Source of the DNA: CAVTRI01 sp963737075 | GTDB taxonomy: Bacteria; Actinomycetota; Acidimicrobiia; Acidimicrobiales; Palsa-688 | Assembly (NCBI GenBank): GCA_963737075.1 | Contig: CAVTRI010000001.1 | Span: 248,001 to 312,000 of the forward strand | Length of the DNA stretch: 64,000 nt | Reading direction: 5' to 3' | In this document: in pieces, positions 1-7,417 of the stretch | Layout of the letters: the number at the start of each line of letters is the position of its first letter | Numbering within the stretch: position 1 is the stretch's first letter | Made by a program: the position numbers and the translations under genes | Notes under the pieces: model-generated | Databases searched by the model: none | What the model was told of the DNA's origin: nothing | Seen by the model: only the letters and a program-made list of their open reading frames with translations

Positions 1-836
1 AGCGTCTCGACCTCCACCGTGAGGGGCTGGCGGTCCGGCGTGCGCAGCGCCAGCGTGCACCGCTGCGGATGGCGCGTGCCGCGTCGGTAGGTGATGTCGA
101 CCTCCGGCCAGCCGAGCTGCTCGCGCCTGCCGTCGGCCCACACCCGGGTGGCGGCGTTGAGCGTCCGCTCCCCGTCAGGCGACTCCTGCACGATGACGAT
201 GAGCGCGAAGTCCTCGAACCGCAGCGGCACGTACAACCACCAGAACCCGTCGGTGGACGCCGGCCGCCCCTGCGGTTCGGCCTCGCCGACGGGGCGGATG
301 CCCCAGGACCGGTCTCTCGTTCCGACCCACACGTCAGGCCGGACGTCGATGTCGGCGCCGTCGATGTGGAGCGTCCCGCTCCACGAACCCACCTGGGCGA
401 AACGGCAGCCGTCGAGGATGAGGCGGGAACCGGCGCTAATGGTGTGACGAGGTTCGTCCACGCAGGGAAAGGATCCCGCCCATGTCAGGTCGAACCCGAG
501 TCCGTGGTCGGACGCGGCGTCGCAGACGAGCCGCACGCGGGACAGCGGTTTGAGGACCTCGACGTGGAAGGGGCCGACACGCTGCTCGATGCTCCGTTCG
601 GCCAGCGCGTCCGATGCCCGCACCGTTCGCTGCCGGTCGCCTTGACGCACGACCGCATAGGCGTCGATGACGCCCAGGTTCGGGTACACCCCCAGCCCGG
701 TGATGAGGAACAGGTCGTCCTCTCGGCGGTGGGCGTTGAAATAGCAGCGGTCGTAGAAATTGCGGTCGCTGGTGCCGACCTGGCTCATCGACAGGGGCAC
801 CTGGTGGATGGGGTACTCGTCGAGGGCGATGGGCAT
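1..836 (-). CDS. CrtC-like lipocalin-fold protein (DUF7064/7065 type), C-terminus cut off
   Basis: The frame opens with ATG at 836 and stays open to the window edge, giving at least 278 residues without the C-terminus. I read this by hand because no stop lies inside the window. The N-terminus (MPIALDEYPIHQVPLSMSQV) and the GTRDRSWGIRP motif at residues 172-182 recall mycobacterial hypothetical proteins of the DUF7064/DUF7065 group, which resemble hydroxyneurosporene synthase (CrtC). The start overlaps the stop of the upstream phosphotransferase by one base (TGATG), so the two are probably co-translated. In relatives this pair sits in lipid or steroid loci. The activity is unknown. Confidence 0.8.
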   Translation of the reverse strand, partial: MPIALDEYPIHQVPLSMSQVGTSDRNFYDRCYFNAHRREDDLFLITGLGVYPNLGVIDAYAVVRQGDRQRTVRASDALAERSIEQRVGPFHVEVLKPLSRVRLVCDAASDHGLGFDLTWAGSFPCVDEPRHTISAGSRLILDGCRFAQVGSWSGTLHIDGADIDVRPDVWVGTRDRSWGIRPVGEAEPQGRPASTDGFWWLYVPLRFEDFALIVIVQESPDGERTLNAATRVWADGRREQLGWPEVDITYRRGTRHPQRCTLALRTPDRQPLTVEVET

Positions 837-1948
837 CAGATCCGGTCCCAGTACGTTCCGGCCAGCATGCGCTCCAACGGCGCCGCGTTGATGATCAGCT
901 CGTCGACCGACTGCGGTGGGGGGCGTTCGCCGAAGCGCACCTGCCGCCAGCCGGTTCGCAAGAACACGATGGCCAGTTGCAGGCAGGCATAGGTCCCGTA
1001 CCACTCGACGTCGGCGAGAGGCCGCCCGGTCAGCCGTTGATACGTCGCGACAACGTCGGCCGGCCGGAGGAAGTGCGGCATGGCCGGCAGCCCATAGCCC
1101 GCGGCCAGGTCTTCGAACATCCGGTGGGTGTACACCATCCACATCACGTCGAGCTCCGCCGGCCCGAGCGCCGCCATCTCCCAGTCGAGGACCGCGGCCG
1201 GCCGGAAGCCGTCGTACAGCACGTTGCCGATGCGGGCGTCACCCCAGCACAGCACGGTCGGTCCGGGTCGAGCCGGTCGGTGCTCCTCCACCCAGGCGAG
1301 CGCGGCCTCGACCAGCGGGGACTTGCCACAGTCGGCGGCCGCGAATTCATACCAGGCGCGGGTGCGCTCGACGTTGCGGTCCAGCCCGCCGGGTGCGAGG
1401 TGCGCGAACCGTTCCGCCGGCTGGGTGACGGCGTGGAGGCGGGCCAGGATGTCAACGCTGCCCGCCTGGAGCTGCGCCTGGTCGTCGGGGCTGGCGTCGT
1501 ACAGCCAGTTGTCGCCGAACGCGTAGGGAGGCACGTCGGGTGGGACCTTTCCCTCGATTCTGTTCATGACGAAATACGGCGCACCGATCTCGGCCGCATC
1601 CGGTTCAGACCACCAGATTCGGGGGACGGGCACGTCGGTGAGCTCGCCGACCAGCGCGATGGTGCGGGCCTGGCCCTCCAGGTCATATTGGGGAAAGACC
1701 GGAACGTCCGCCGGGTCGGGCGCCACCCGGGCGACGAGGGGGTCGCGACGAGCGCCGCCGGCGTCGCGCCAGCTGAGGTCAAACAGCAACGTTTCGCTCG
1801 ACATGCCCGTCGCCGACGTTCCGGTAACCGGGCCGACTCGAGGCTCGGCGTCGGTCGGCAGCCGGTGGGCGAAGGCCCGCTCGAGTGCGGCTTGCATCGC
1901 GACCAGGTCCCGACTGGAGCGGTGCAGTTCCGACGCCGGTCCGGTCAT
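836..1948 (-). CDS. phosphotransferase family protein (APH/ACAD10-like kinase)
   Basis: A 370-residue kinase-fold protein. Residues 43-58 (TGTSATGMSSETLLFD) form the nucleotide-loop strand. The catalytic loop is WGDARIGN at 235-242, with W where most relatives have H before GD. The metal-binding motif LDWE has D255 and E257. Such cytosolic enzymes phosphorylate small hydroxylated substrates; the substrate here is unknown. I chose ATG 1948 because the residues upstream are basic and low-complexity and run into the neighbouring gene, whereas this start leaves a 52-base gap to the SDR stop at 2001. It lies between the SDR and the CrtC-like gene in one minus-strand operon. Confidence 0.85.
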   Translation of the reverse strand: MTGPASELHRSSRDLVAMQAALERAFAHRLPTDAEPRVGPVTGTSATGMSSETLLFDLSWRDAGGARRDPLVARVAPDPADVPVFPQYDLEGQARTIALVGELTDVPVPRIWWSEPDAAEIGAPYFVMNRIEGKVPPDVPPYAFGDNWLYDASPDDQAQLQAGSVDILARLHAVTQPAERFAHLAPGGLDRNVERTRAWYEFAAADCGKSPLVEAALAWVEEHRPARPGPTVLCWGDARIGNVLYDGFRPAAVLDWEMAALGPAELDVMWMVYTHRMFEDLAAGYGLPAMPHFLRPADVVATYQRLTGRPLADVEWYGTYACLQLAIVFLRTGWRQVRFGERPPPQSVDELIINAAPLERMLAGTYWDRI

Positions 1949-2000
1949 GCGCGCACCCAGCGAGGGAGGGTGCCGCCCGTCCCGGCCCCGGGCCGGTCGT

Positions 2001-2957
2001 TCACGTGTCGTCGCCGCCGAAGAGCGTGCCCAGGGCCGGCATGGCGTGGTCATACGCCTTGTCGGGATCCGACCGAACGTGGGCGTCCAGGGCAGCGGCG
2101 TCGTCACCTACAAGGATGCGCCAGCGCTGGGCCCGTACGGCATCCAGAATGATCGTCGCCGCTTGGGCTGCACTCGTCGGAGCGTTGGCCCGGAAGGCTT
2201 CGCTCGCCATCTCCTGCACACGCTGCAACTCCTCAGCGCTGGCGTCGGCGGACACCAGGCCGCGTCGGGCGAGCTGCTCCCGTGCCTGCTCGAGCGCGGC
2301 CGCGTCGGGCGGGCCGTCGCCCCACAGGATGCGCCGGCTGTTGGTGACGATGTCGGTGCCGATGTGCCCGGGCATCACGACGGCGACGTGCACGTGCGGG
2401 GCATGCACCCGCAGGTCTTCGATGAGGGCTTCCGAGAAGCCTTTTACTGCGAACTTGGCCGTGCTGTACGCGGTGTGCGGCATGCCAGGAGTGAGGGCGG
2501 CCCAGAACCCGTTGACGCTCGACGTGTTGACGATGACCGCGTCGTCGCTCGCGACCAAGAGAGGCATGAACGCCCGGGCGCAGTAGTAGACGCCCCACCA
2601 ATCGACGGCGAAGGTGCGTTCCCATTCCTCCCGGGGGCCGGCGACGAAGCTGGCACCGCCGCCGATACCGGCATTGTTGAACAGCAGCTGCACAGACGTG
2701 GCCTCGTGCGCGGCGAGGGCCTCATCCCGGAAGCGAAGCACCTGGGCCTCGTCGGAGACGTCGCAAGCGTGGCCGGTGACCTTCGTGCCCGCAGGCGCCC
2801 CCTCGCTGGCCGCCTTCGCGGTCGCCTTCGCGGTGTCCTCAAAGAGGTCGCAGGTCGCTACCGAGCAACCCGCGTCCGCTAGCTGGTGGACGAGCTGCTG
2901 GCCCATCCCCGACCCTCCGCCGGTGACGACAGCCAGCTTTCCCGCGAACGACTCCAT
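2001..2957 (-). CDS. SDR family NAD(P)-dependent oxidoreductase
   Basis: A 318-residue classical short-chain dehydrogenase. The cofactor motif TGGGSGMG is at residues 12-19, NNAG at 94-97, the catalytic serine in NTSSVNG (146-147), and Tyr164 and Lys168 form YxxxK. ATG 2957 is preceded by a purine-rich Shine-Dalgarno (AAAGGGGGG), so it was chosen over a start 16 codons upstream. It is the first gene of a three-gene minus-strand operon with the phosphotransferase and CrtC-like protein, suggesting oxidation of a lipid-like alcohol. The substrate is not deducible. Confidence 0.9.
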   Translation of the reverse strand: MESFAGKLAVVTGGGSGMGQQLVHQLADAGCSVATCDLFEDTAKATAKAASEGAPAGTKVTGHACDVSDEAQVLRFRDEALAAHEATSVQLLFNNAGIGGGASFVAGPREEWERTFAVDWWGVYYCARAFMPLLVASDDAVIVNTSSVNGFWAALTPGMPHTAYSTAKFAVKGFSEALIEDLRVHAPHVHVAVVMPGHIGTDIVTNSRRILWGDGPPDAAALEQAREQLARRGLVSADASAEELQRVQEMASEAFRANAPTSAAQAATIILDAVRAQRWRILVGDDAAALDAHVRSDPDKAYDHAMPALGTLFGGDDT

Positions 2958-3077
2958 GGAACCCCCCTTTCTTCGGGTACGCACCCGTCTTGGGCAACGT
3001 AGCAAAATGGGGAGATAGGGTCGCAGCCCGTAACGAGCCCGCGGCCCTGGCGGTGATCAACGACGTTGCTGACTAAG

Positions 3078-3215
3078 CGCGCCATTCCCATCGTATAGCG
3101 CGACCAGGCGCCACGCGGCAACGTGCGGCGCGTTCCGGCCTCACATTCGGCGCCTCGTCGCGCCTTGCATGAACAGCCCGACATCTGGCCGCGCCAAACC
3201 CCGGCCAATGGCGCG
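3078..3215. repeat. 26-base palindromic element and a degenerate relative, upstream of an SDR gene
   Basis: Positions 3190-3215 read CGCGCCA, a 12-base centre AACCCCGGCCAA, then TGGCGCG, a perfect 7-bp inverted repeat. The same 26-base element occurs six times at 47.5-47.9 kb. A degenerate 25-base relative (CGCGCCA/TAGCGCG arms) lies at 3078-3102. Both sit in the 265-base spacer between the SDR start at 2957 and the convergent end of the CmcJ-like gene at 3223. Confidence 0.75.
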
Positions 3216-3222
3216 ATCGGTC

Positions 3223-4101
3223 TCAGAAGAAGAGACAGTTGCAGCGCAACTCTATGCTGACCCGCGACGGGGAGCCCGCAGGTACGCGCGGATCGCGAAA
3301 CGCGGAATGCGGCGTGAAGAACACCCTGCCGTCGTGCACGAGGTCGGTGTCATACGTGCGGAAGGCGACGACCTCATCGGCTCGCAACTCCGGGAACGCG
3401 TACCAACGATGAGCGTTGGCCTCGCTCGCCATGATCGCCAGGGCGTCGAAGCTGTACCCCGAATCGGCGTAGTTGCTGACGTGGAAGGCACGGGCGTCCG
3501 CCATCGACACCGACCGGGCGTCGCAGAAGGCGACCGGGTAGTCCATTCTCGTCGGTCCGACGTTGCGCCAGAACTGCAGGATGACGATCCGGGACGCCTG
3601 AGTGACGTCCTCCGCCGTGATCATGTTGCGGGCAAGCGCGGCCTGGCCCGGCCCCTTGGCCGCCAGGTACGTGCCGCGGATGATCGACTCATGGGTGGCT
3701 GCAAAATCCGAGTGCACAAACGTGATCGGAGAGAGTTGCTCGTGCCGGGCCGCTTGCTCGGGGCTGCGCCTGATGTGCGACGACACCAGCGCGCAGTCGC
3801 AGCCCGTCATGTGCGACGCAAGCCGCTCCATCTCGGGGTAGAGGCCGTCTGGCAGTGCTTCGTCGTCATTCCAGTCCTGGACGCTCGAATTGTGGTGTAC
3901 CAACTCGAACCCGCATTCCTGCCAACCAGGCAGGTCTGCGACGCGGCCATCGAAGATGTCCACCTCAGTCTGGTTGACGGCATTTCCAGGCGAGCCAAGG
4001 GCGTAACTGAGCGTCGCCCGACAGAACAGGGTTTCCGCTGTCACACGTCCGCTGGTCACGCCTTCACGGTACAACGCCGGTGGAGGTCTCTTCTCGTCCA
4101 C
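3223..4101 (-). CDS. CmcJ/NvfI-type oxygenase family protein
   Basis: About 292 residues resembling the family of cephamycin CmcJ, fungal NvfI and gibberellin GA4 desaturase-like proteins, thought to be iron/2-oxoglutarate dependent. Seen here: AFCDARSVSMAD mid-protein, the C-terminal HSAFRDP signature, and a final RVSIELRCNCLFF strand, all in the usual family order. The listed start is GTG 4101, overlapping the antiporter stop by 38 bases. GTG 4059, five bases after that stop, would remove the overlap and is equally plausible. It is probably co-transcribed with the antiporter. The substrate is unknown. Confidence 0.75.
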   Translation of the reverse strand: MDEKRPPPALYREGVTSGRVTAETLFCRATLSYALGSPGNAVNQTEVDIFDGRVADLPGWQECGFELVHHNSSVQDWNDDEALPDGLYPEMERLASHMTGCDCALVSSHIRRSPEQAARHEQLSPITFVHSDFAATHESIIRGTYLAAKGPGQAALARNMITAEDVTQASRIVILQFWRNVGPTRMDYPVAFCDARSVSMADARAFHVSNYADSGYSFDALAIMASEANAHRWYAFPELRADEVVAFRTYDTDLVHDGRVFFTPHSAFRDPRVPAGSPSRVSIELRCNCLFF

Positions 4102-5329
4102 TGTCTTTGGCGGGGTGCGAGAACCCGAGGCGCCGCGCGAGAGGGGAGAGGGTGAGCCCCTGCACGATCAGCGTGAGCGCGATGACTCCGGTGGCGAGCA
4201 GGAGGATGAGGGGCCGTTGGGGAAAGGGCGTCCCGTGATGGATGGTCACCGGTATGGACAACGCCGCCGCGAGCGGCACGGCGCCCCGTGTCCCCGCCCA
4301 GCAGACGATCGTGGGAACCGCCAGCGACACGGGGCGCCTCCCGGAGTCACCCAGGTGGTGGGCGAGCGGGAAGACCCACAACAGCCTTACCGCCAGCAAG
4401 GTTCCCAGCAGCGCCAGCGCCGTCAGCAGCCAGACGCGCTCGCTTGAGGGGAGCGCCCGGATCAGGCTGGGCAGCTGCAGCCCAATGAGAGCGAACACCA
4501 GGCATTCCAGGCCGGCGATCCCCGTGCGGTAGATGCGGTCCAGCCGGTGGTCGAAGCTCCTCGCGCCCAGCCGGGCCGCGCGTCCGTGACCGACGATCAG
4601 GCCGGCGACGACCACCGCCGTGATGCCCGACCCCTTCGCGGCACCAGCGAGCAGGTATGCGGCGTACGGTGCGACCACCAGGAGCACAGGCTCGAGCTCG
4701 CGCGCGGGGACGAGCCGATGCAGCACGACGGCGGCACACCCAACAACCGCCCCGGCAGCCACCCCGGCGGCGACAAGCACCACGAACTGCCCCACCGCTT
4801 GTCCCCACCGCACCCCACTGCCGGTTGCGGCAACCACGACGGCCACCCGGAACAGCATCAGGCTGGTGGCGTCGTTGAACAGGCTCTCGGCCTGCACCAG
4901 GCTCCGTACCCGGGTGGGCAGCGCCAGCCCCCGGCCGAGGGCATTGACGGCCACCGGGTCAGTACTCGCGAGGACAGCGCCAAGCACTACGGCCGGCGCG
5001 CCCGGTATGGGAGTGAGCGCGGTTGCGACCATCGCCACCGCGACGGCAGTGGCGGCAACCAGCCCGACCGACAGGACGGCCACAGGCACCCACACGTGGC
5101 GCAGCTGCGGCCACGAAAAATCCTGGCTGGTGGCGTACACCAGCGGCGGGAGGATGAGCACGCTGACCAGGCTGGGCGTCACCCGTACGCCCGGGACGCC
5201 AGGGATGGACCCCGCCGCCAGGCCGACCAGGACCAGGAGGGAGGGGGCGGGCAGCCGCAGCCGGGCGGCGAGCACCGCACCGAGCGCCACCACCGCGGCC
5301 AGCGCCAGCAGGATTTCGAGGTTTCGCAA
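4064..5329 (-). CDS. CPA1-family Na+/H+ (cation/proton) antiporter
   Basis: A 421-residue polytopic membrane protein with about 12 predicted hydrophobic segments. Diagnostic motifs are STDPVAV, ESLFNDATSLMLF (the paired Asn-Asp ion-binding site) and CWAGTRGAVPLAAALSIP, all of the NhaP/CPA1 family. It lacks the long cytosolic tail of many relatives. Translation starts with TTG at 5329, preceded by GGAAGG at good spacing. It should exchange Na+ or K+ for H+ at the cytoplasmic membrane. Confidence 0.9.
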   Translation of the reverse strand: MRNLEILLALAAVVALGAVLAARLRLPAPSLLVLVGLAAGSIPGVPGVRVTPSLVSVLILPPLVYATSQDFSWPQLRHVWVPVAVLSVGLVAATAVAVAMVATALTPIPGAPAVVLGAVLASTDPVAVNALGRGLALPTRVRSLVQAESLFNDATSLMLFRVAVVVAATGSGVRWGQAVGQFVVLVAAGVAAGAVVGCAAVVLHRLVPARELEPVLLVVAPYAAYLLAGAAKGSGITAVVVAGLIVGHGRAARLGARSFDHRLDRIYRTGIAGLECLVFALIGLQLPSLIRALPSSERVWLLTALALLGTLLAVRLLWVFPLAHHLGDSGRRPVSLAVPTIVCWAGTRGAVPLAAALSIPVTIHHGTPFPQRPLILLLATGVIALTLIVQGLTLSPLARRLGFSHPAKDSGREETSTGVVP

Positions 5330-5458
5330 GGCGGCGCCTTCCGCGGTCGGTCGTCAACGTTGCCGACCAGACTTCCCGGCGCGCCAAAGTTCTGAGTCTA
5401 ATCCCTAACGGGATCGCAGGCCGGTACGGTGGCGCGAGACGCCGAAGAGGAGGATGTC

Positions 5459-5980
5459 ATGAGTCGCGAGCCTGAGACAGCGATCTTGGCCGGCGGGTGC
5501 TTCTGGGGCATGCAGGATCTCATCCGCAAGCTGCCCGGAGTCATCTCGACCGTCGTCGGCTACACCGGGGGCGACGTGCCTAACGCCACGTACCGCAACC
5601 ACGGCAGCCACGCCGAGGCGATCAAGATCACCTTCGATCCCGATCAGCTGTCCTACCGGGATCTGTTGGAGTTCTTCTTCCAGATCCACGATCCGACCAC
5701 GAAAGACCGGCAGGGCAACGACATGGGACCCAGCTATCGGTCGGCGATCTTCTACACCAGCGACGCCCAGAAAGGCGTCGCTGAGGAAACGATCGCGGAC
5801 GTTGATGCCTCCGGACTGTGGCCGGGCAAGGCGGTTACCGAGGTGGCGGCGGCCAGCCCGTTCTGGGTGGCCGAGCCCGAGCACCAGGACTACCTCGAGC
5901 GCTATCCCAACGGGTACACGTGCCACTTCCCCCGGCCGAACTGGAAGCTGCCGCGCCGTCGCGACACGGCGACGCAATAA
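5459..5980 (+). CDS. msrA: peptide-methionine (S)-S-oxide reductase
   Basis: A 173-residue MsrA that reduces methionine-S-sulfoxide in proteins. The catalytic GCFWG motif has its cysteine at residue 14, followed by the family sequences GVISTVVGYTGG, HAEAIKITFDP and a substrate-pocket stretch near GPSYRSAIFYTS. ATG 5459 has AGGAGG five bases upstream, so it is preferred over a GTG ten codons earlier. Few C-terminal cysteines remain, suggesting reliance on thioredoxin recycling. It is followed six bases later by the DksA-like gene, probably in one transcript. Confidence 0.95.
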   Translation: MSREPETAILAGGCFWGMQDLIRKLPGVISTVVGYTGGDVPNATYRNHGSHAEAIKITFDPDQLSYRDLLEFFFQIHDPTTKDRQGNDMGPSYRSAIFYTSDAQKGVAEETIADVDASGLWPGKAVTEVAAASPFWVAEPEHQDYLERYPNGYTCHFPRPNWKLPRRRDTATQ

Positions 5981-5986
5981 CCGGCG

Positions 5987-6334
5987 ATGGACGCTGCCCG
6001 GGCGAGGACTTTGCTGCTCGCAGAGCGAGAGAGGCTGCAGGGGCTGCTCGATGGCATCACGGGCGCGGCGCGGGCCAATCGCGACGCCGCCGACGAGCCA
6101 GGACCGTACGACGATTCGGCGGAGCCGCTCACCAGCGAGCAGGGCGACGACGCTGTCGCGGCCGGCCTCCGCGACCGGCTGGCGGCCGTAGATCGGGCCG
6201 AAGAGCGCCTCGATGCCGGGACCTACGGTCGCTCGGTGCGCAGCGGCCGCCCGATCCCTGACGAACGCCTCGAGGCCGATCCCGCGGCGGAGCTCACCGT
6301 GGACGAAGCCGAGACGCCCGAACCGATGGTCTGA
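5987..6334 (+). CDS. TraR/DksA-like protein lacking the zinc-finger cysteines
   Basis: A 115-residue protein with the DksA/TraR layout: an N-terminal coiled-coil helix, an acidic loop and a C-terminal globular part. In the family the segment after LDxGTYG carries CxxC; here it reads YGRSVRSGRPIPDERL with Ser83 and Ser86 where cysteines are expected, and the second cysteine pair is also absent. The protein contains no cysteine. DksA proteins bind the RNA polymerase secondary channel; cysteine-free versions exist and stay folded without zinc. It lies six bases after msrA. Confidence 0.75.
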   Translation: MDAARARTLLLAERERLQGLLDGITGAARANRDAADEPGPYDDSAEPLTSEQGDDAVAAGLRDRLAAVDRAEERLDAGTYGRSVRSGRPIPDERLEADPAAELTVDEAETPEPMV

Positions 6335-6339
6335 GCGCG

Positions 6340-7341
6340 TCAGCGCCGGGCGCTGCGCTCGGCCACGGTGCGACTGAGCGCAGTGGCGAAGACCTTCGCC
6401 GTGGACGGCAGGCTGGCCAGGAAGCGCGGGTCGGCCATGCCGCGTGCCCGTTCGTCGAAGGCGCCATGAGCTCCCGCATCGTGTTGATCGTCGACGGGCT
6501 CATGGAGGTTGGCCCGGCGCGGCGGAGCGGACGGTGGGGACGTGAACTGGCTTTCCCAGGCGCCGAGGGCGGCGTACTGGTTGCCGAAGTTGGGGAAAAG
6601 GCGTCCGGCCGCGACGAGGAGCTTGTTCCACGCCGACAGGATCTTCGTTGGCGGCGGTCGCAGCGCGGCGTCGACGATGGCCGCAGCGGGCACCTCCGGC
6701 TGGTAGATGGGAGGCACCGGCTGCGGATGGCGGTCGAGCGTGGTGGCGCACCAGTCGAACTGCGGCGTGTTGACGGCCGGGAGATGCACCATCGTCATGC
6801 GGACATGGCTGCCCTCGTGCAGGAGCTCGGCTCGCGTCGACTCGAAAAACCCGCGGCAGGCAAACTTCGACGCGCAGTACGCGGATTGGAGGGGGATGCC
6901 GATCCAGGAAAGCGCGGAGCCGACGTTGACGATCGTGCCCTGGTCGCGTGGCCGCATCCGGGCCAGAGCGGCGAGCGTGCCCCACACCTGGCCGAGGAAC
7001 GTCACCTCGACCGCCCGTTGGAAATCCTCGGGCCGCACTTCCCACGACGGGGCGAACACGGTCGTCATGGCGTTGTTGACCCAGACGTCGATCGGGCCGA
7101 GCTCCTGTTCGACCCGGCTCGCCGCCGCGTCGACCTCGTCGAACCGGCTCACGTCGGTCGGTACCGCCAACGGCTTGGTGCCCTCTGACGTCACGTCCCG
7201 GGCGGCCCCGTCGAGCCCGGCCGCACCCCGAGCCAGGAGGCCGACGTCGAATCCCCGTCGGGCCAGGATGCGGACGGTCGCGCGACCGACGCCAGCGGAG
7301 GCGCCGGTGACGACCGCGACGGGACGGATCGCTGATGTCAC
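6340..7341 (-). CDS. SDR family oxidoreductase with C-terminal extension
   Basis: A 333-residue short-chain dehydrogenase: TGASAGVG at residues 12-19, VNNA in place of NNAG, Ser142, Tyr155 and Lys159 in YCASK. About 100 extra residues follow the fold, as in the subfamily that acts on bulky or membrane-associated substrates. GTG 7341 was chosen because the cofactor motif then falls at the usual place and because a GTTG-N15-GGGTAC promoter match ends 10 bases upstream. It ends five bases from the convergent DksA-like gene. Confidence 0.88.
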   Translation of the reverse strand: MTSAIRPVAVVTGASAGVGRATVRILARRGFDVGLLARGAAGLDGAARDVTSEGTKPLAVPTDVSRFDEVDAAASRVEQELGPIDVWVNNAMTTVFAPSWEVRPEDFQRAVEVTFLGQVWGTLAALARMRPRDQGTIVNVGSALSWIGIPLQSAYCASKFACRGFFESTRAELLHEGSHVRMTMVHLPAVNTPQFDWCATTLDRHPQPVPPIYQPEVPAAAIVDAALRPPPTKILSAWNKLLVAAGRLFPNFGNQYAALGAWESQFTSPPSAPPRRANLHEPVDDQHDAGAHGAFDERARGMADPRFLASLPSTAKVFATALSRTVAERSARR

Positions 7342-7351
7342 GTCTTGGTGC

Positions 7352-7376
7352 GTACCCGGCCTCGGCGCTGCACAAC
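7352..7376 (-). promoter_or_regulatory. sigma-B-like promoter of the SDR gene
   Basis: On the minus strand: GTTG (7376-7373), 15 bases, GGGTAC (7357-7352). Only 10 bases separate the -10 box from GTG 7341, suggesting a leaderless transcript. Confidence 0.5.
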
Positions 7377-7382
7377 CGTCAC

Positions 7383-7408
7383 GTTTTCCCCGCGGACCGG
7401 CAGGGAAA
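7383..7408 (+). promoter_or_regulatory. possible sigma-B-like promoter of the GH15 gene
   Basis: GTTT (7383-7386), 16 bases, GGGAAA (7403-7408), ending nine bases before GTG 7418. The -10 box deviates from GGGTA, so this is weaker than the others. It faces away from the SDR promoter. Confidence 0.35.
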
Positions 7409-7417
7409 GACCTATCG

